DNA from: Balneatrix alpica DSM 16621
GTDB taxonomy: Bacteria > Pseudomonadota > Gammaproteobacteria > Pseudomonadales > Balneatricaceae
Direction: 5' to 3'
DNA: 64,000 bases
NCBI RefSeq assembly: GCF_000619885.1
Contig: NZ_KK211039.1
Coordinates: 151,589-215,588, forward strand
The position numbers and the translations under genes are program-made. Under the pieces are notes generated by a model that made no database searches, was not told the DNA's origin, and saw nothing but the letters and a program-made list of their open reading frames with translations. This document shows, piece by piece, positions 33,679 to 42,110 of this stretch (position 1 is its first letter; every line of letters begins with the position of its first letter).

Positions 33679-33707
33679 TTGACATCTTTTCTAGATGGGG
33701 ATAGGTT
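33679..33707 (+). promoter_or_regulatory. betI promoter
   Basis: A perfect TTGACA (33679-33684), a 17-bp spacer and TAGGTT (33702-33707) lie about 36 bp before the betI GTG. The -10 overlaps the palindromic operator. Confidence 0.6.
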
Positions 33708-33733
33708 TTTATTAAATGGTCATTCAATAAAAA
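33706..33733. promoter_or_regulatory. Probable BetI operator
   Basis: This 28-bp dyad has left arm TTTTTATTAAATG, centre GT and right arm CATTCAATAAAAA; 12 of 13 paired positions match. It overlaps the promoter -10 and start site and ends 9 bp before betI, as expected for autorepression. E. coli BetI also binds an AT-rich dyad at its divergent promoters. Confidence 0.75.
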
Positions 33734-33742
33734 GGTGTTTAC

Positions 33743-34339
33743 GTGCCTAAACTAGGAATGCCAGAGATTCGCAAGCCCCAGCTTATAGATGCCACCCTGG
33801 AAACCATTGGTGAGGGGGGGCTAGCTAAAGCAACGGTGGCCATGATCAGTCGCAAGGCGGGTGTGTCAGCAGGAATCATCAACCATTACTTTGGTGGCAA
33901 GGATGGCCTGTTAGATGCCGCTATGCGCACCATCTTGATGCAGCTCGGTGATGGCGTAAGACGCCGCCGCGAGCGGGTACCGGCCAACCAGCCGTTAGAG
34001 CGGGTTAAGGCCATAGTGGCGGGTAACTTTGACCCGCGTCAGTTAGAGCCTGGAGTGGCAAAGACTTGGTTGGCATTTTGGTCGGAGGCCATGCACAACG
34101 AAGGACTGCGTCGCTTACAGCGCGTGAATGAAAAACGTCTGTTAAGCCATTTGGTGTTTGAGTTACGTAAGTTATTGCCTCGGGATCAGGCGCTATTGGT
34201 GGCGACGGGTATTGCTGCCTTGATTGATGGCATCTGGTTGCGGGGAGCGTTAAGCGGACACTTGGATGGTGAAGGGGCGATTGCCCTGATTGAGGATTAT
34301 CTACAAGGACAACTGGCGTTATTAGCCAGTCGCAGCTAA
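33743..34339 (+). CDS. betI: TetR-type repressor BetI
   Basis: This 198-residue regulator normally represses choline/betaine genes and is released by choline. MPKLGMPEIRKPQLIDATLE is the typical BetI start. The helix-turn-helix is ATVAMISRKAGVSAGIINHY, followed by FGGKDGLLDAAMR. AKTWLAFWSEAMHNEGLRRL is another family segment. The start is GTG. A near-perfect operator lies at its own promoter. It is followed by choXWV, but betA and betB are not in this window, so any effect on them would be at a distance. Confidence 0.94.
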   Translation: MPKLGMPEIRKPQLIDATLETIGEGGLAKATVAMISRKAGVSAGIINHYFGGKDGLLDAAMRTILMQLGDGVRRRRERVPANQPLERVKAIVAGNFDPRQLEPGVAKTWLAFWSEAMHNEGLRRLQRVNEKRLLSHLVFELRKLLPRDQALLVATGIAALIDGIWLRGALSGHLDGEGAIALIEDYLQGQLALLASRS

Positions 34340-34364
34340 GGCTGTGTATTGAGTATGTGCATTG

Positions 34365-34385
34365 CGTCGGAGTTGCCCTCCGACG
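34365..34385 (+). other. Stem-loop between betI and choX
   Basis: CGTCGGAG and CTCCGACG form an 8-bp stem with a 5-nt loop; no clear T-tract follows. It may partly end betI transcripts. A second GC-rich dyad spans the bases CCCCCGCAATGCGGAGGGGG at 34431-34450. Confidence 0.45.
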
Positions 34386-34519
34386 TCTTGTGATGAGGAG
34401 AAAGTAGGCTGGGCTTTGGCCCTTTCGATACCCCCGCAATGCGGAGGGGGACTCTGCAAAGGCAGGTCGCCTTTTCAGAGGCTCCAGGGGTGGAACGACA
34501 ACAAAAGGAAAGTACTTCT

Positions 34520-35458
34520 ATGCAAAAGACAATGAAAACCCTCGCGTTAGCCTTAACTTGCTCCATGGCGAGCTCTGTTGCTTTGGCTGATTCCTGTGAC
34601 AAAGTCCGTTTCGCGGATGTGGGTTGGACGGATATTACCGCCACCACTGCGTTAACCTCTGAAGTACTGGCCGGGCTGGGTTATCAAACCAGCGTACAGT
34701 TGTTGTCGGTTCCTGTGACCTACACCTCCCTGGCGAATAAAGATATTGATGTTTTCTTGGGTAACTGGATGCCCACGATGGAGGCGGATATCGCCAAATA
34801 TCGTGAGGAGGGGAGCGTTGAAGTCTTGCGCGCTAACCTGGAAGGGGCGAAATACACCCTGGCGGTGCCCAAATATGCTTACGATGGTGGTCTAAAAAGC
34901 TTTGCAGATATTGCCAAATATGCGGATCAGCTAAACGGTAAAATCTACGGTATTGAGCCTGGTAATGATGGTAACCGCCTGATTCAGGACATGATTGATC
35001 AGGATGCTTTTGGCATGAAAGGTTTTAGCCTGGTGGAGTCCAGTGAGGCAGGCATGATGTCTCAAGTCGCCCGGGCGATTCAGCGTGAGCAGTGGGTGGT
35101 CTTCTTGGGATGGGAGCCGCATCCTATGAACGCCAACTTTGAACTGGCTTATTTGGATGGGGGGGATGACTTCTTTGGTCCCAACTATGGCGGTGCCACG
35201 GTATATACCAACGTACGCAAGGGTTACACCACTGAGTGTGCGAATGTTGGCAAACTGCTGACCAACCTGGAATTCAGCCTGAAGATGGAAAACGAGGTGA
35301 TGGGAGCCATTCTGGATCGTAACGAGCGTCCTGACATGGCGGCACAGATGTGGCTGCAGCAAAACCCACAAGTACTGGATAAGTGGCTGGATGGGGTGCA
35401 AACCCGTGATGGTCAGCCTGGCCTGGATGCGGTGAAAACCTACTTGGGTCTTCAGTAA
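34520..35458 (+). CDS. choX: Choline-binding periplasmic protein ChoX
   Basis: This 312-residue protein has a signal peptide with cleavage near SSVALA (residues 20-25). It is an OpuAC-type binding protein. Aromatic ligand-cage segments VGWTDI, FLGNWMPTM, KYTLAVPKYAY and FLGWEPHPMN agree with choline-binding ChoX, which uses a trimethylammonium box. The ATG at 34520 follows AAAAGGAA; the ORF start at 34439 lies upstream of the ribosome site. It is first in choXWV. Confidence 0.92.
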   Translation: MQKTMKTLALALTCSMASSVALADSCDKVRFADVGWTDITATTALTSEVLAGLGYQTSVQLLSVPVTYTSLANKDIDVFLGNWMPTMEADIAKYREEGSVEVLRANLEGAKYTLAVPKYAYDGGLKSFADIAKYADQLNGKIYGIEPGNDGNRLIQDMIDQDAFGMKGFSLVESSEAGMMSQVARAIQREQWVVFLGWEPHPMNANFELAYLDGGDDFFGPNYGGATVYTNVRKGYTTECANVGKLLTNLEFSLKMENEVMGAILDRNERPDMAAQMWLQQNPQVLDKWLDGVQTRDGQPGLDAVKTYLGLQ

Positions 35459-35485
35459 TTGAGCTTAGCAGTAGAGGTGCTCCCT

Positions 35486-36331
35486 ATGGACTGGCTAACA
35501 GACCATAAACTTCCCCTGGGCCGCTGGATGGAGGCCGTAGTTAACTGGCTGATCAGTAATGGTGCAGGTTTTTTTGATGCCATTGCTTGGCTGCTGGAGA
35601 GTTCTATTCTGGCAGTGGTAGGGGTGTTAGGGATGATCCCCCCTTTGGCCCTCATTGCCGCCATCGGGGTGTTGGCTTGGTGGTTGCAACGGCGTTGGCT
35701 GTTGGTTGGCTTCGTAGTGAGTGCCCTGCTGCTGATACTCAATCTCGGTTATTGGCGTGAGATGCTCGATACCCTGGTATTGGTATTAACCGCCACTTTC
35801 TGGTGTGTACTGATTGGTATTCCGCTAGGGATTGCCGCTGCACACCGTCCCTGGTTGTATCAATTTATGCGTCCGGTGTTAGACCTGATGCAAACGATTC
35901 CGACTTTTGTGTATTTGATCCCAACCCTGATTCTGTTTGGTTTAGGTGTGGTGCCGGGATTGATCTCTACCGTGGTCTTTGCCATTCCAGCCCCGATCCG
36001 GTTGACTTATCTGGGTATCAGTAAGGTGCCACAGGAGCTGTTGGAGGCGGGACGTGCCTTTGGTGCAACACCGCGGAAGCTACTGTTCAAAGTAGAGTTG
36101 CCAGCGGCAATGCCAAGCATCACGGCGGGCATCACTCAGTGCATCATGCTGTCACTATCCATGGTGGTGATCGCTGCATTGGTTGGTGCTGATGGTTTGG
36201 GTAAGCCGGTCATTCGTGCGCTGAATACGGTCAACATTGCGCAAGGTTTTGAAGCAGGTTTGGCCATCGTTTTAGTGGCGATCATGCTGGATCGTCTGTG
36301 CCGTCGCCCTGGTAGTACTGAGGAGGCCTAA
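35486..36331 (+). CDS. choW: Choline ABC transporter permease ChoW
   Basis: This 281-residue permease has about six or seven hydrophobic segments and the ATPase-coupling motif EAGRAFGATPRKLLFKVELP. The N-terminal DWLTDHKLPLGRWMEAVVNW is typical of ProW/ChoW. The ATG at 35486 follows AGAGGTG; an alternative TTG at 35459 is 1 base after the choX stop and has no ribosome site. The stop is 2 bp before choV. Confidence 0.93.
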   Translation: MDWLTDHKLPLGRWMEAVVNWLISNGAGFFDAIAWLLESSILAVVGVLGMIPPLALIAAIGVLAWWLQRRWLLVGFVVSALLLILNLGYWREMLDTLVLVLTATFWCVLIGIPLGIAAAHRPWLYQFMRPVLDLMQTIPTFVYLIPTLILFGLGVVPGLISTVVFAIPAPIRLTYLGISKVPQELLEAGRAFGATPRKLLFKVELPAAMPSITAGITQCIMLSLSMVVIAALVGADGLGKPVIRALNTVNIAQGFEAGLAIVLVAIMLDRLCRRPGSTEEA

Positions 36332-36333
36332 GC

Positions 36334-37539
36334 ATGGTTGCCAGTGTAGAAGTAAAAAATCTGGATGTGGTTTTTGGACGTCATCAGGCAGAAACCCTGA
36401 GCCTGATGGATAAAGGTATGAGTCGTGACCAGATTCGTGATCATAACGGTGATGTAGTGGGTGTGCAAAATGCCAACATCAGCGTGCAGTCTGGGGAAAT
36501 TTGCGTGCTGATGGGGTTGTCGGGCTCAGGTAAGTCCAGCCTGTTGCGCACGGTTAATGGTCTAAACAAGGTGGCACGTGGCAATCTCTGGGTACAGGAT
36601 GGCGAGCGTCGTGTTGATGTGGCGAATTGCGATGAAGCCACCTTGCGTCATCTGCGTACTAAGCGGGTGTCGATGGTGTTTCAGAAGTTTGCCCTGATGC
36701 CCTGGTTGACGGTGGCGGAAAACGTGGCTTTTGGCCTGGAAATGCAGGGAGTGAGCCGCAAAATTTGGCAAAAGCAAGTGCAGGAAAAGCTAGAGCTGGT
36801 TGGTCTGTATGAGTGGCGTAATCTAAAACCGGATGAATTGTCTGGCGGGATGCAGCAGCGTGTTGGTTTGGCCCGGGCTTTTGCCATGGATACCGACATT
36901 CTGTTGATGGATGAACCCTTCTCGGCACTTGATCCCTTGATTCGTACCCAATTGCAGGATGAGCTCATTCAACTGCAACAACGTTTGCACAAGACGATTC
37001 TGTTCGTTAGTCACGATTTGGATGAAGCGCTGAAGATAGGGAGCAATATTGCCATCATGGAGTCGGCGCGGATTATTCAGTACGGTTCGCCTGAACAGAT
37101 TGTGCTGAACCCTGCCAATGCCTATGTAGAAAACTTTGTTGCTCATACCAATCCGTTGCATGTGCTAACGGGTAAAAGCCTGATGCAACCTTTGCAGAGT
37201 TTGGCATTTGAACATGGTGTTTATCGTTTGGATGGACGTCATGGCTTGAGTGCGGATAGTCATGGAGCGGTTACTGGCTTACAAGTACAGGGGCAAGTAC
37301 ATCACTTTACGCTGTGGCAACCGGGCAAAGATCTGAGTCAGGTTGAAGCTGGTATGGCGATTCTGGCGCCCCTCGATATTCCGATGCGCGATGCCATGGA
37401 GCTGCGCTATCGCACGGGGTTACCCGTTTGTCTGAGTGATCAGGGGCGCTGTGTTGGTGTCTTGAATGATGAAGACTTCTATGAGGCACTGCTGGGAAAG
37501 CATTTTCAGGCTAGTCAAGCCGCTGAGCATGCCGCTTAA
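36334..37539 (+). CDS. choV: Choline ABC transporter ATPase ChoV
   Basis: This 401-residue ATPase has Walker A LMGLSGSGKSS, signature ELSGGMQQRVGLARAFA, Walker B ILLMDEPFSALDP and switch His in FVSHDLDEAL. A C-terminal regulatory region of about 120 residues follows, as in ProV/ChoV. The N-terminal ETLSLMDKGMSRDQIRDH is typical of ChoV. It is last in the operon; a terminator follows. Confidence 0.94.
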   Translation: MVASVEVKNLDVVFGRHQAETLSLMDKGMSRDQIRDHNGDVVGVQNANISVQSGEICVLMGLSGSGKSSLLRTVNGLNKVARGNLWVQDGERRVDVANCDEATLRHLRTKRVSMVFQKFALMPWLTVAENVAFGLEMQGVSRKIWQKQVQEKLELVGLYEWRNLKPDELSGGMQQRVGLARAFAMDTDILLMDEPFSALDPLIRTQLQDELIQLQQRLHKTILFVSHDLDEALKIGSNIAIMESARIIQYGSPEQIVLNPANAYVENFVAHTNPLHVLTGKSLMQPLQSLAFEHGVYRLDGRHGLSADSHGAVTGLQVQGQVHHFTLWQPGKDLSQVEAGMAILAPLDIPMRDAMELRYRTGLPVCLSDQGRCVGVLNDEDFYEALLGKHFQASQAAEHAA

Positions 37540-37567
37540 ATAGCGAGCTTTATTTGGCCTTTGAGTG

Positions 37568-37606
37568 ACGCCGGCCCTCCGCTAAGATGGGGGGCGGCGT
37601 TTTTAT
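37568..37606 (+). terminator. Terminator of the cho operon
   Basis: ACGCCGGCCCTCC and GGGGGGCGGCGT pair over about 12 positions with one bulge, followed by TTTTTA. Confidence 0.8.
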
Positions 37607-37636
37607 AAGGTCAATAATTGGCTAATAGGTGGGGCT

Positions 37637-38380
37637 ATGTTCGAATGGATTGCGGATCCCCAGGCGTGGATCTCTCTGCTGACATTAACGATGCTAGAGA
37701 TCGTTCTGGGCATTGATAACATTATTTTTATCTCCATTCTGGTGGCACGGGTGCCGCCAGAGCGCCGTCAGCAAGCGCGAGTGCTGGGGCTTGGCTTAGC
37801 AATGGGGACTCGCATTCTGTTACTGCTGTCACTCAGTTGGGTGATGGGTTTGACGGCGCCATGGTTTACTGTGCTGGCGCAGGAAATCTCCGGGCGCGAT
37901 GTAATTTTAATTTTGGGAGGATTGTTCCTGATCTGGAAAAGTACCCATGAGATTCATGGTGCTTTGGAAGGGGGAGGGGATAGCAATCAAACCTCAGTGC
38001 GCTCTGCCACCTTCATGAGTGTGCTGATTCAGATCGCCATTATCGATATCGTTTTCTCGCTGGACTCGGTGATCACTGCGGTGGGATTGGCTGATCATGT
38101 CCCTGTCATGGTGTTAGCCATCATTATCGCGGTACTGGTAATGATGTTGGCGGCGAAAAGTATTGGTGATTTTGTCGATGCCCATCCCACAGTCAAAATG
38201 TTGGCGCTAAGCTTTTTAATACTGGTGGGTATGGCGCTCTTGGCTGAAGGCTTCGATGTTCATATTCCTAAAGGCTACATCTACTTTGCGATGGCCTTCA
38301 GCGTGGTGGTGGAGTTGCTGAACCTGCGTCTGCGCAAGGCTAAAGAGCCGGTGAAGTTACATAAAGAGCAGCCGGAATAA
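37637..38380 (+). CDS. TerC family integral membrane protein
   Basis: This 247-residue protein has seven or so hydrophobic segments and the two acidic motifs of the family, EIVLGIDNIIFISIL and IDIVFSLDSVITAVG, which are thought to bind metal. It lacks the CBS and CorC domains of longer relatives such as YoaE. TerC proteins are linked to manganese export and metal loading of secreted proteins. The gene stands alone between terminators. Confidence 0.9.
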   Translation: MFEWIADPQAWISLLTLTMLEIVLGIDNIIFISILVARVPPERRQQARVLGLGLAMGTRILLLLSLSWVMGLTAPWFTVLAQEISGRDVILILGGLFLIWKSTHEIHGALEGGGDSNQTSVRSATFMSVLIQIAIIDIVFSLDSVITAVGLADHVPVMVLAIIIAVLVMMLAAKSIGDFVDAHPTVKMLALSFLILVGMALLAEGFDVHIPKGYIYFAMAFSVVVELLNLRLRKAKEPVKLHKEQPE

Positions 38381-38406
38381 ATCTTAAGCTGATCTCTCGT
38401 CATCGT

Positions 38407-38450
38407 TATCCCCATCCGTTCTGTTATTAGGTTGTGATCGGGTGGGGATA
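38407..38450 (+). terminator. Long stem-loop after the terC-type gene
   Basis: TATCCCCATCCG (38407-38418) and CGGGTGGGGATA (38439-38450) pair over 12 bp with one G-T, with a 20-nt loop, then GTGCTTTT. It may be a terminator or an mRNA end. Confidence 0.5.
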
Positions 38451-38550
38451 GTGCTTTTCGGCCCTATAAAGGTAAAGACAGGGCTCCCAATCTTAGACAA
38501 TGCCCTAAGCTAGGCAGCCTAATGTTTTCTGACTGTGCAAAGGTGTTGTT

Positions 38551-40353
38551 GTGTCGAATCCCCCTTCCCGTTATGACCAGCACTTTATCAAGGATGCGTT
38601 GCGTCAGCATAAGCCCAAGTTATGGCGGGCACATCTGATAGCCCTGTTCACGACGCTGTGCGCCATCCCCATTCCGTTGTTATTACCATTGTTGGTGGAT
38701 GAAGTGCTGCTACAGCAACCCGGTGCGGTAGTGGCCTGGGTTAATGCTTGGGCGCCTGTGAGTTGGCAGCAGCCAGTGGGTTATGTGGTTTTGATTTCTG
38801 TTGTGACAGTGATATTGCGTTTGCTCGCCGTCGTGCTGGGAGTGTGGCAAGGGCGTGAGTTTACCCAGATATCCAAACAAATTACCTACCGTATGCGTGA
38901 GGGGGTGCTGCGTCAGTTGCAGCGTCTGTCAATGCGGGAGTATGAAACCCTGGGCAGTGGAGCGGTAGCATCACGCTTAGTGGTGGATATGGACACGGTT
39001 GATACGTTTTTGGGTAGTACAGTGAGTCGCCTACTGATAGCCAGTTTGTCGGTGCTGGGTGCCAGTTTGATTTTGCTGGTTATGCATTGGCAGCTGGCGC
39101 TCTTTATCCTGTTTCTGAACCCCATTGTGGTGTACTTCACCATGGTGCTGGGTAAGCGGGTAAAAGAGTTAAAGCGCAATGAAAACCGAGCTTACGAGTT
39201 GTTTCAGGGAGCCTTAACAGAGACGCTGGAAGCCATTCAGCAAATTCGCGCCAGTAATCGGGATGAACACTATATTAGCCGCTTATTGCAGATGGCACGC
39301 CAGGTGCGGGATGACTCCAGTGCTTACGCCTGGAAGAGCGATGCCGCCAGCAAGCTCAGTTTTGTGGTGTTCCTGATCGGGTTTGACTTGTTTCGGGCAC
39401 TGGCGATGTTCATGGTGCTTTTTGCCGGGCTGAGTATTGGCGAGATGTTTGCTGTGTTTGGCTATCTCTGGTTCATGATGGGTCCGGTGCAGGAGGTGCT
39501 CAATATCCAATACGCTTATTTTGGTGCTAAGGCCGCATTACAGCGCATTAATAGTTTGATGGCGTTGGAGGTAGAGCCTGATTACCCTCCACAGCAGGAT
39601 CCGTTTCAGGGGCGGCGTTCAGTCAGTGTGCGGGTGGACAATCTGCATTTTTCCTATGCTGGAGGGGAGCCTGTGTTAAAAGGCGTCAGCTTGGCGTTGC
39701 AGGCGGGGGAAAAGGTGGCGTTAGTCGGAGCCAGTGGTGGGGGGAAATCCACCTTGGTGCAGATGTTGCTCGGGCTTTATCCGGCAGATGAGGGACGAAT
39801 TGAATACCAAGGCGTAGCACTGCAGCAAATCGGTCTTAATCGGGTGCGGGAAAAGGTCGTGACGGTGTTGCAACAGCCTGCACTGTTTAACGGTACGATT
39901 CGCGATAACCTCTGCATGGGGCGTGAGTATAACGAAGAGGCATTGTGGCAGGCGTTAACCGTGGCTCAACTAGCGGATTATGTAAAAGGGTTGGAGCAGC
40001 GGTTGGATACCCTGGTAGGGCGTCAAGGCATTCGCCTGTCCGGTGGTCAGCGCCAACGTCTGGCGATTGCCAGAATGGTGTTGGCGGACCCTAGCGTGGT
40101 GATTCTGGATGAGGCCACCTCCGCACTGGATGCGCAAACTGAATATGACTTGCATCAGGCGCTTAATAGCTTTTTGGCTGGACGAACGACTCTAATTATT
40201 GCCCACCGTTTAAGTGCAGTGAAACAGGCTGATCGAGTCTATGTGTTTGAAGATGGCCACATTATTGAGCAGGGTGGACATGAGCAGTTGCTGCAAGCAA
40301 AAGGGCTCTATGCGCGTTTATATGGCGAGCTACAAAGTTTGGAAGGGAAGTGA
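38551..40353 (+). CDS. ABC exporter, fused permease-ATPase
   Basis: This 600-residue half-transporter has six membrane helices in the first 320 residues. The ATPase follows: Walker A GASGGGKST, signature RLSGGQRQRLAIARMVL, Walker B VVILDEATSALD and switch His in IIAHRL. It would act as a homodimer, as no second half is adjacent. The substrate is unknown; it resembles lipid or drug exporters of the MsbA type, but is not msbA, which normally neighbours lpxK. The start is GTG after AAAGGTG. Confidence 0.9.
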   Translation: MSNPPSRYDQHFIKDALRQHKPKLWRAHLIALFTTLCAIPIPLLLPLLVDEVLLQQPGAVVAWVNAWAPVSWQQPVGYVVLISVVTVILRLLAVVLGVWQGREFTQISKQITYRMREGVLRQLQRLSMREYETLGSGAVASRLVVDMDTVDTFLGSTVSRLLIASLSVLGASLILLVMHWQLALFILFLNPIVVYFTMVLGKRVKELKRNENRAYELFQGALTETLEAIQQIRASNRDEHYISRLLQMARQVRDDSSAYAWKSDAASKLSFVVFLIGFDLFRALAMFMVLFAGLSIGEMFAVFGYLWFMMGPVQEVLNIQYAYFGAKAALQRINSLMALEVEPDYPPQQDPFQGRRSVSVRVDNLHFSYAGGEPVLKGVSLALQAGEKVALVGASGGGKSTLVQMLLGLYPADEGRIEYQGVALQQIGLNRVREKVVTVLQQPALFNGTIRDNLCMGREYNEEALWQALTVAQLADYVKGLEQRLDTLVGRQGIRLSGGQRQRLAIARMVLADPSVVILDEATSALDAQTEYDLHQALNSFLAGRTTLIIAHRLSAVKQADRVYVFEDGHIIEQGGHEQLLQAKGLYARLYGELQSLEGK

Positions 40354-40673
40354 TGAAAGGGAAGATTAACGCCGGACTGAGACAATCCGGCGGGGCGTCT
40401 ATCACTTGATGTCGACACGCGAAGAACGCGAACCTGACTCCGGTGAAAATGAAGCCCAGTCCTAGGGTCGTATAAAGTGTGCTGATTGGCAAGGCTTTTT
40501 TCATGCTTCACGGCAAGCTTGCGCAGGTAGCAAGCCGTAACATCGCAGCATAGGGACAGTTACGCGACTTAGGTATAATGGGGCTAGTCAGGCTGGAGTC
40601 TGTGGGTCCCAGTCTAGATGGCCCGGCGACCGCCGGGGGAGATTGAGAACTTCAAGGAATGCTGAGGTGAGCC
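40354..40673. other. Gap before the glycine-zipper lipoprotein gene
   Basis: This 320-bp gap holds a short hairpin GCCGGA/TCCGGC at 40371-40391 and a TATAAT -10 box at 40574-40579 for the next gene. A minus ORF at 40262-40504 encodes a hydrophobic stretch but lacks a ribosome site and overlaps the ABC exporter. I see no RNA gene. Confidence 0.5.
40551..40579 (+). promoter_or_regulatory. Candidate promoter of the lipoprotein gene
   Basis: A consensus TATAAT (40574-40579) lies 17 bp after a poor -35 (TAGGGA, 3 of 6 matches), about 95 bp before the ATG. Confidence 0.4.
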
Positions 40674-41141
40674 ATGTTGAATAAAGTTCTGCTTTCTGTA
40701 TTCACCGCCAGTGCGCTATTGCTCAGTGGCTGTGCCTCAACCCTGACAGGGGATACCTATAGCCGTAGTGAAGCGCGTCGGATGCAAACGGTGCAGTTCG
40801 GAACGGTAACCGATACCCGCTTAGTCAAAATTGAGGGTAATCAGAGTGGCCTGGGGGCTGTACCAGGGGCTGTGGTTGGGGGGATTGCTGGTAGCACCAT
40901 CGGTGGTGGTCGTGGCCAGGGAATTGCCACCGTATTGGGCGCTGTGGGTGGTGCGATTGCTGGCTCTGCGATTGAAAAGCAAGTCACAACCGCTCAGGGG
41001 GTTAGCCTGACCATTCGCCTGGACAGTGGTCAGCATGTTTCCGTAGTACAGGAAATAGGTCCTAATGATCGTTTTCAAGTCGGTGATCGGGTACAGGTGT
41101 TGACAGGGCCTGATGGTAGCGCCCGCGCTAACCGTATTTGA
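40674..41141 (+). CDS. Outer-membrane lipoprotein of the SlyB/Pcp glycine-zipper family
   Basis: This 155-residue protein has a lipoprotein signal peptide with lipobox LLSGC (Cys19). Two hydrophobic glycine-zipper hairpins follow: GAVPGAVVGGIAGSTIGGG and GAVGGAIAGSAIEKQ. The C-terminal part, SLTIRLDSGQHVSVVQE, is a small beta domain. This is the layout of SlyB/Pcp (PAL-like) lipoproteins, which stabilise the outer membrane and are often under PhoP. AGGTGAGCC precedes the ATG. Confidence 0.88.
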   Translation: MLNKVLLSVFTASALLLSGCASTLTGDTYSRSEARRMQTVQFGTVTDTRLVKIEGNQSGLGAVPGAVVGGIAGSTIGGGRGQGIATVLGAVGGAIAGSAIEKQVTTAQGVSLTIRLDSGQHVSVVQEIGPNDRFQVGDRVQVLTGPDGSARANRI

Positions 41142-41159
41142 GCATAGTGAAAAATCATT

Positions 41160-41188
41160 GGCGGTGAGTTCGCTTTAAGCTCACTGCC
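41160..41188 (+). other. Stem-loop between the lipoprotein and thiamine-binding genes
   Basis: GGCGGTGAG and CTCACTGCC pair over 9 bp with one G-U and an 11-nt loop. There is no U-tract. It sits just before the AAGGAG ribosome site of the next gene. Its CACTGCC resembles the CRISPR repeat core by chance. Confidence 0.4.
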
Positions 41189-41204
41189 GTTGAAGGAGAT
41201 AGTC

Positions 41205-41507
41205 ATGCAAGTGATGGTTGATCTCTGTGTGATTCCGTTAGGAGTCGGGGTGTCGGTATCTGAGCATGTGGCAGCCTGCCAACGTGTTTTGGCGGAGGTA
41301 GGATTGCAACATCAGATGCATGCTTATGGCACCAATATTGAAGGAGAGTGGGATGAGGTGATGGCGGCGGTGAAACGTTGCCATGAAGTGGTGCATGCGA
41401 TGGGGGCGCCACGTATCTCGACGACCATGAAGCTCGGTACCCGAACAGATCGCCAGCAGAGCATGGCAGATAAAATTCAGAGTGTTGAGCAAAAGCTGCG
41501 AGGGTAG
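41205..41507 (+). CDS. MTH1187 family thiamine-binding protein
   Basis: This 100-residue protein belongs to the thiamine-binding DUF77 group: MVDLCVIPLGVGVSVSEHVA at the start and MHAYGTNIEGEWDEVMAAVK in the middle. Family members are small ferredoxin-fold proteins that bind thiamine or its pyrimidine part. The ATG at 41205 follows AAGGAG at good spacing; an upstream start at 41190 is not favoured. It is followed 3 bp later by smrA. Confidence 0.88.
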   Translation: MQVMVDLCVIPLGVGVSVSEHVAACQRVLAEVGLQHQMHAYGTNIEGEWDEVMAAVKRCHEVVHAMGAPRISTTMKLGTRTDRQQSMADKIQSVEQKLRG

Positions 41508-41510
41508 TGG

Positions 41511-42092
41511 GTGGCTAGACAAGGGCAAATCGAGCCAAATTTTGCAGACCTGATGCAGGATGTTCAGCCGCTGAAAACCAAGGAGAAGGTGTGGCAGCAT
41601 GCGCCGGTCGAGCAAGGGCCAGGTGTTGAGCAGCGTCGTTTGGCGGCACAGGCAGCATTGCAGCAGGAGTTGGATGAGGAGTTTGTTGAACTGCTTGATC
41701 CGTATGATGAGCTGAGTTTTAAACGGCCAGGTATTCAACAAGGGGTGTATCGTCAATTGCGACAGGGAAAATATCCCTATGAGGCCCGTCTTGATCTATA
41801 TCGCATGTCGATTGCAGACGCTCGCCGTGAAGTAAAGCGCTTTTTGGACGATTGCCTTAAGTATGAAATCCGTTCTGTGCTGATCGCCTTCGGTCGTGGC
41901 ACGACCCCAGAGTCTCCTGCGGTTTGGCTGAAGAGCTATGTGGCGAAGTGGTTAGCGGCGCGCACGGAAGTTCAGGCCTATCACAGTGCGATTCACCCCC
42001 ATGGTGGCTTGGGGGCGGTGTATGTGCTGTTACGCAAAAGTGAACAGGCCCGTTTGCATACCCTCGAGCGGCACCAGCGACGTTTAGGCTAG
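41511..42092 (+). CDS. smrA: Smr-domain protein SmrA
   Basis: This 193-residue protein has the long N-terminal extension of SmrA (FADLMQDVQPLKTKEKVW) and a C-terminal Smr domain, a nicking-endonuclease-like fold. KRPGIQQGVYRQLRQGKYPY is a family segment. The usual LDLHG motif reads LDLYRMS, and the HGxG motif reads AFGRGTTPES, so the conserved histidines are absent; E. coli SmrA also lacks the first, but keeps the second. The start is GTG. It lies 3 bp after the thiamine-binding gene. Confidence 0.88.
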   Translation: MARQGQIEPNFADLMQDVQPLKTKEKVWQHAPVEQGPGVEQRRLAAQAALQQELDEEFVELLDPYDELSFKRPGIQQGVYRQLRQGKYPYEARLDLYRMSIADARREVKRFLDDCLKYEIRSVLIAFGRGTTPESPAVWLKSYVAKWLAARTEVQAYHSAIHPHGGLGAVYVLLRKSEQARLHTLERHQRRLG

Positions 42093-42110
42093 CGTCGCTG
42101 GTGCAAAAGA

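Noticed and set aside
40262-40504. Minus ORF with a hydrophobic stretch after the ABC exporter
   Set aside because: There is no ribosome site, it overlaps the exporter's coding end, and the hydrophobic part is short and unconvincing.
41181-41189. TCACTGCCG resembling the CRISPR repeat core, as a possible solitary repeat
   Set aside because: Only the core matches; the remainder of the repeat and the handle are absent, and it is one arm of a different hairpin.
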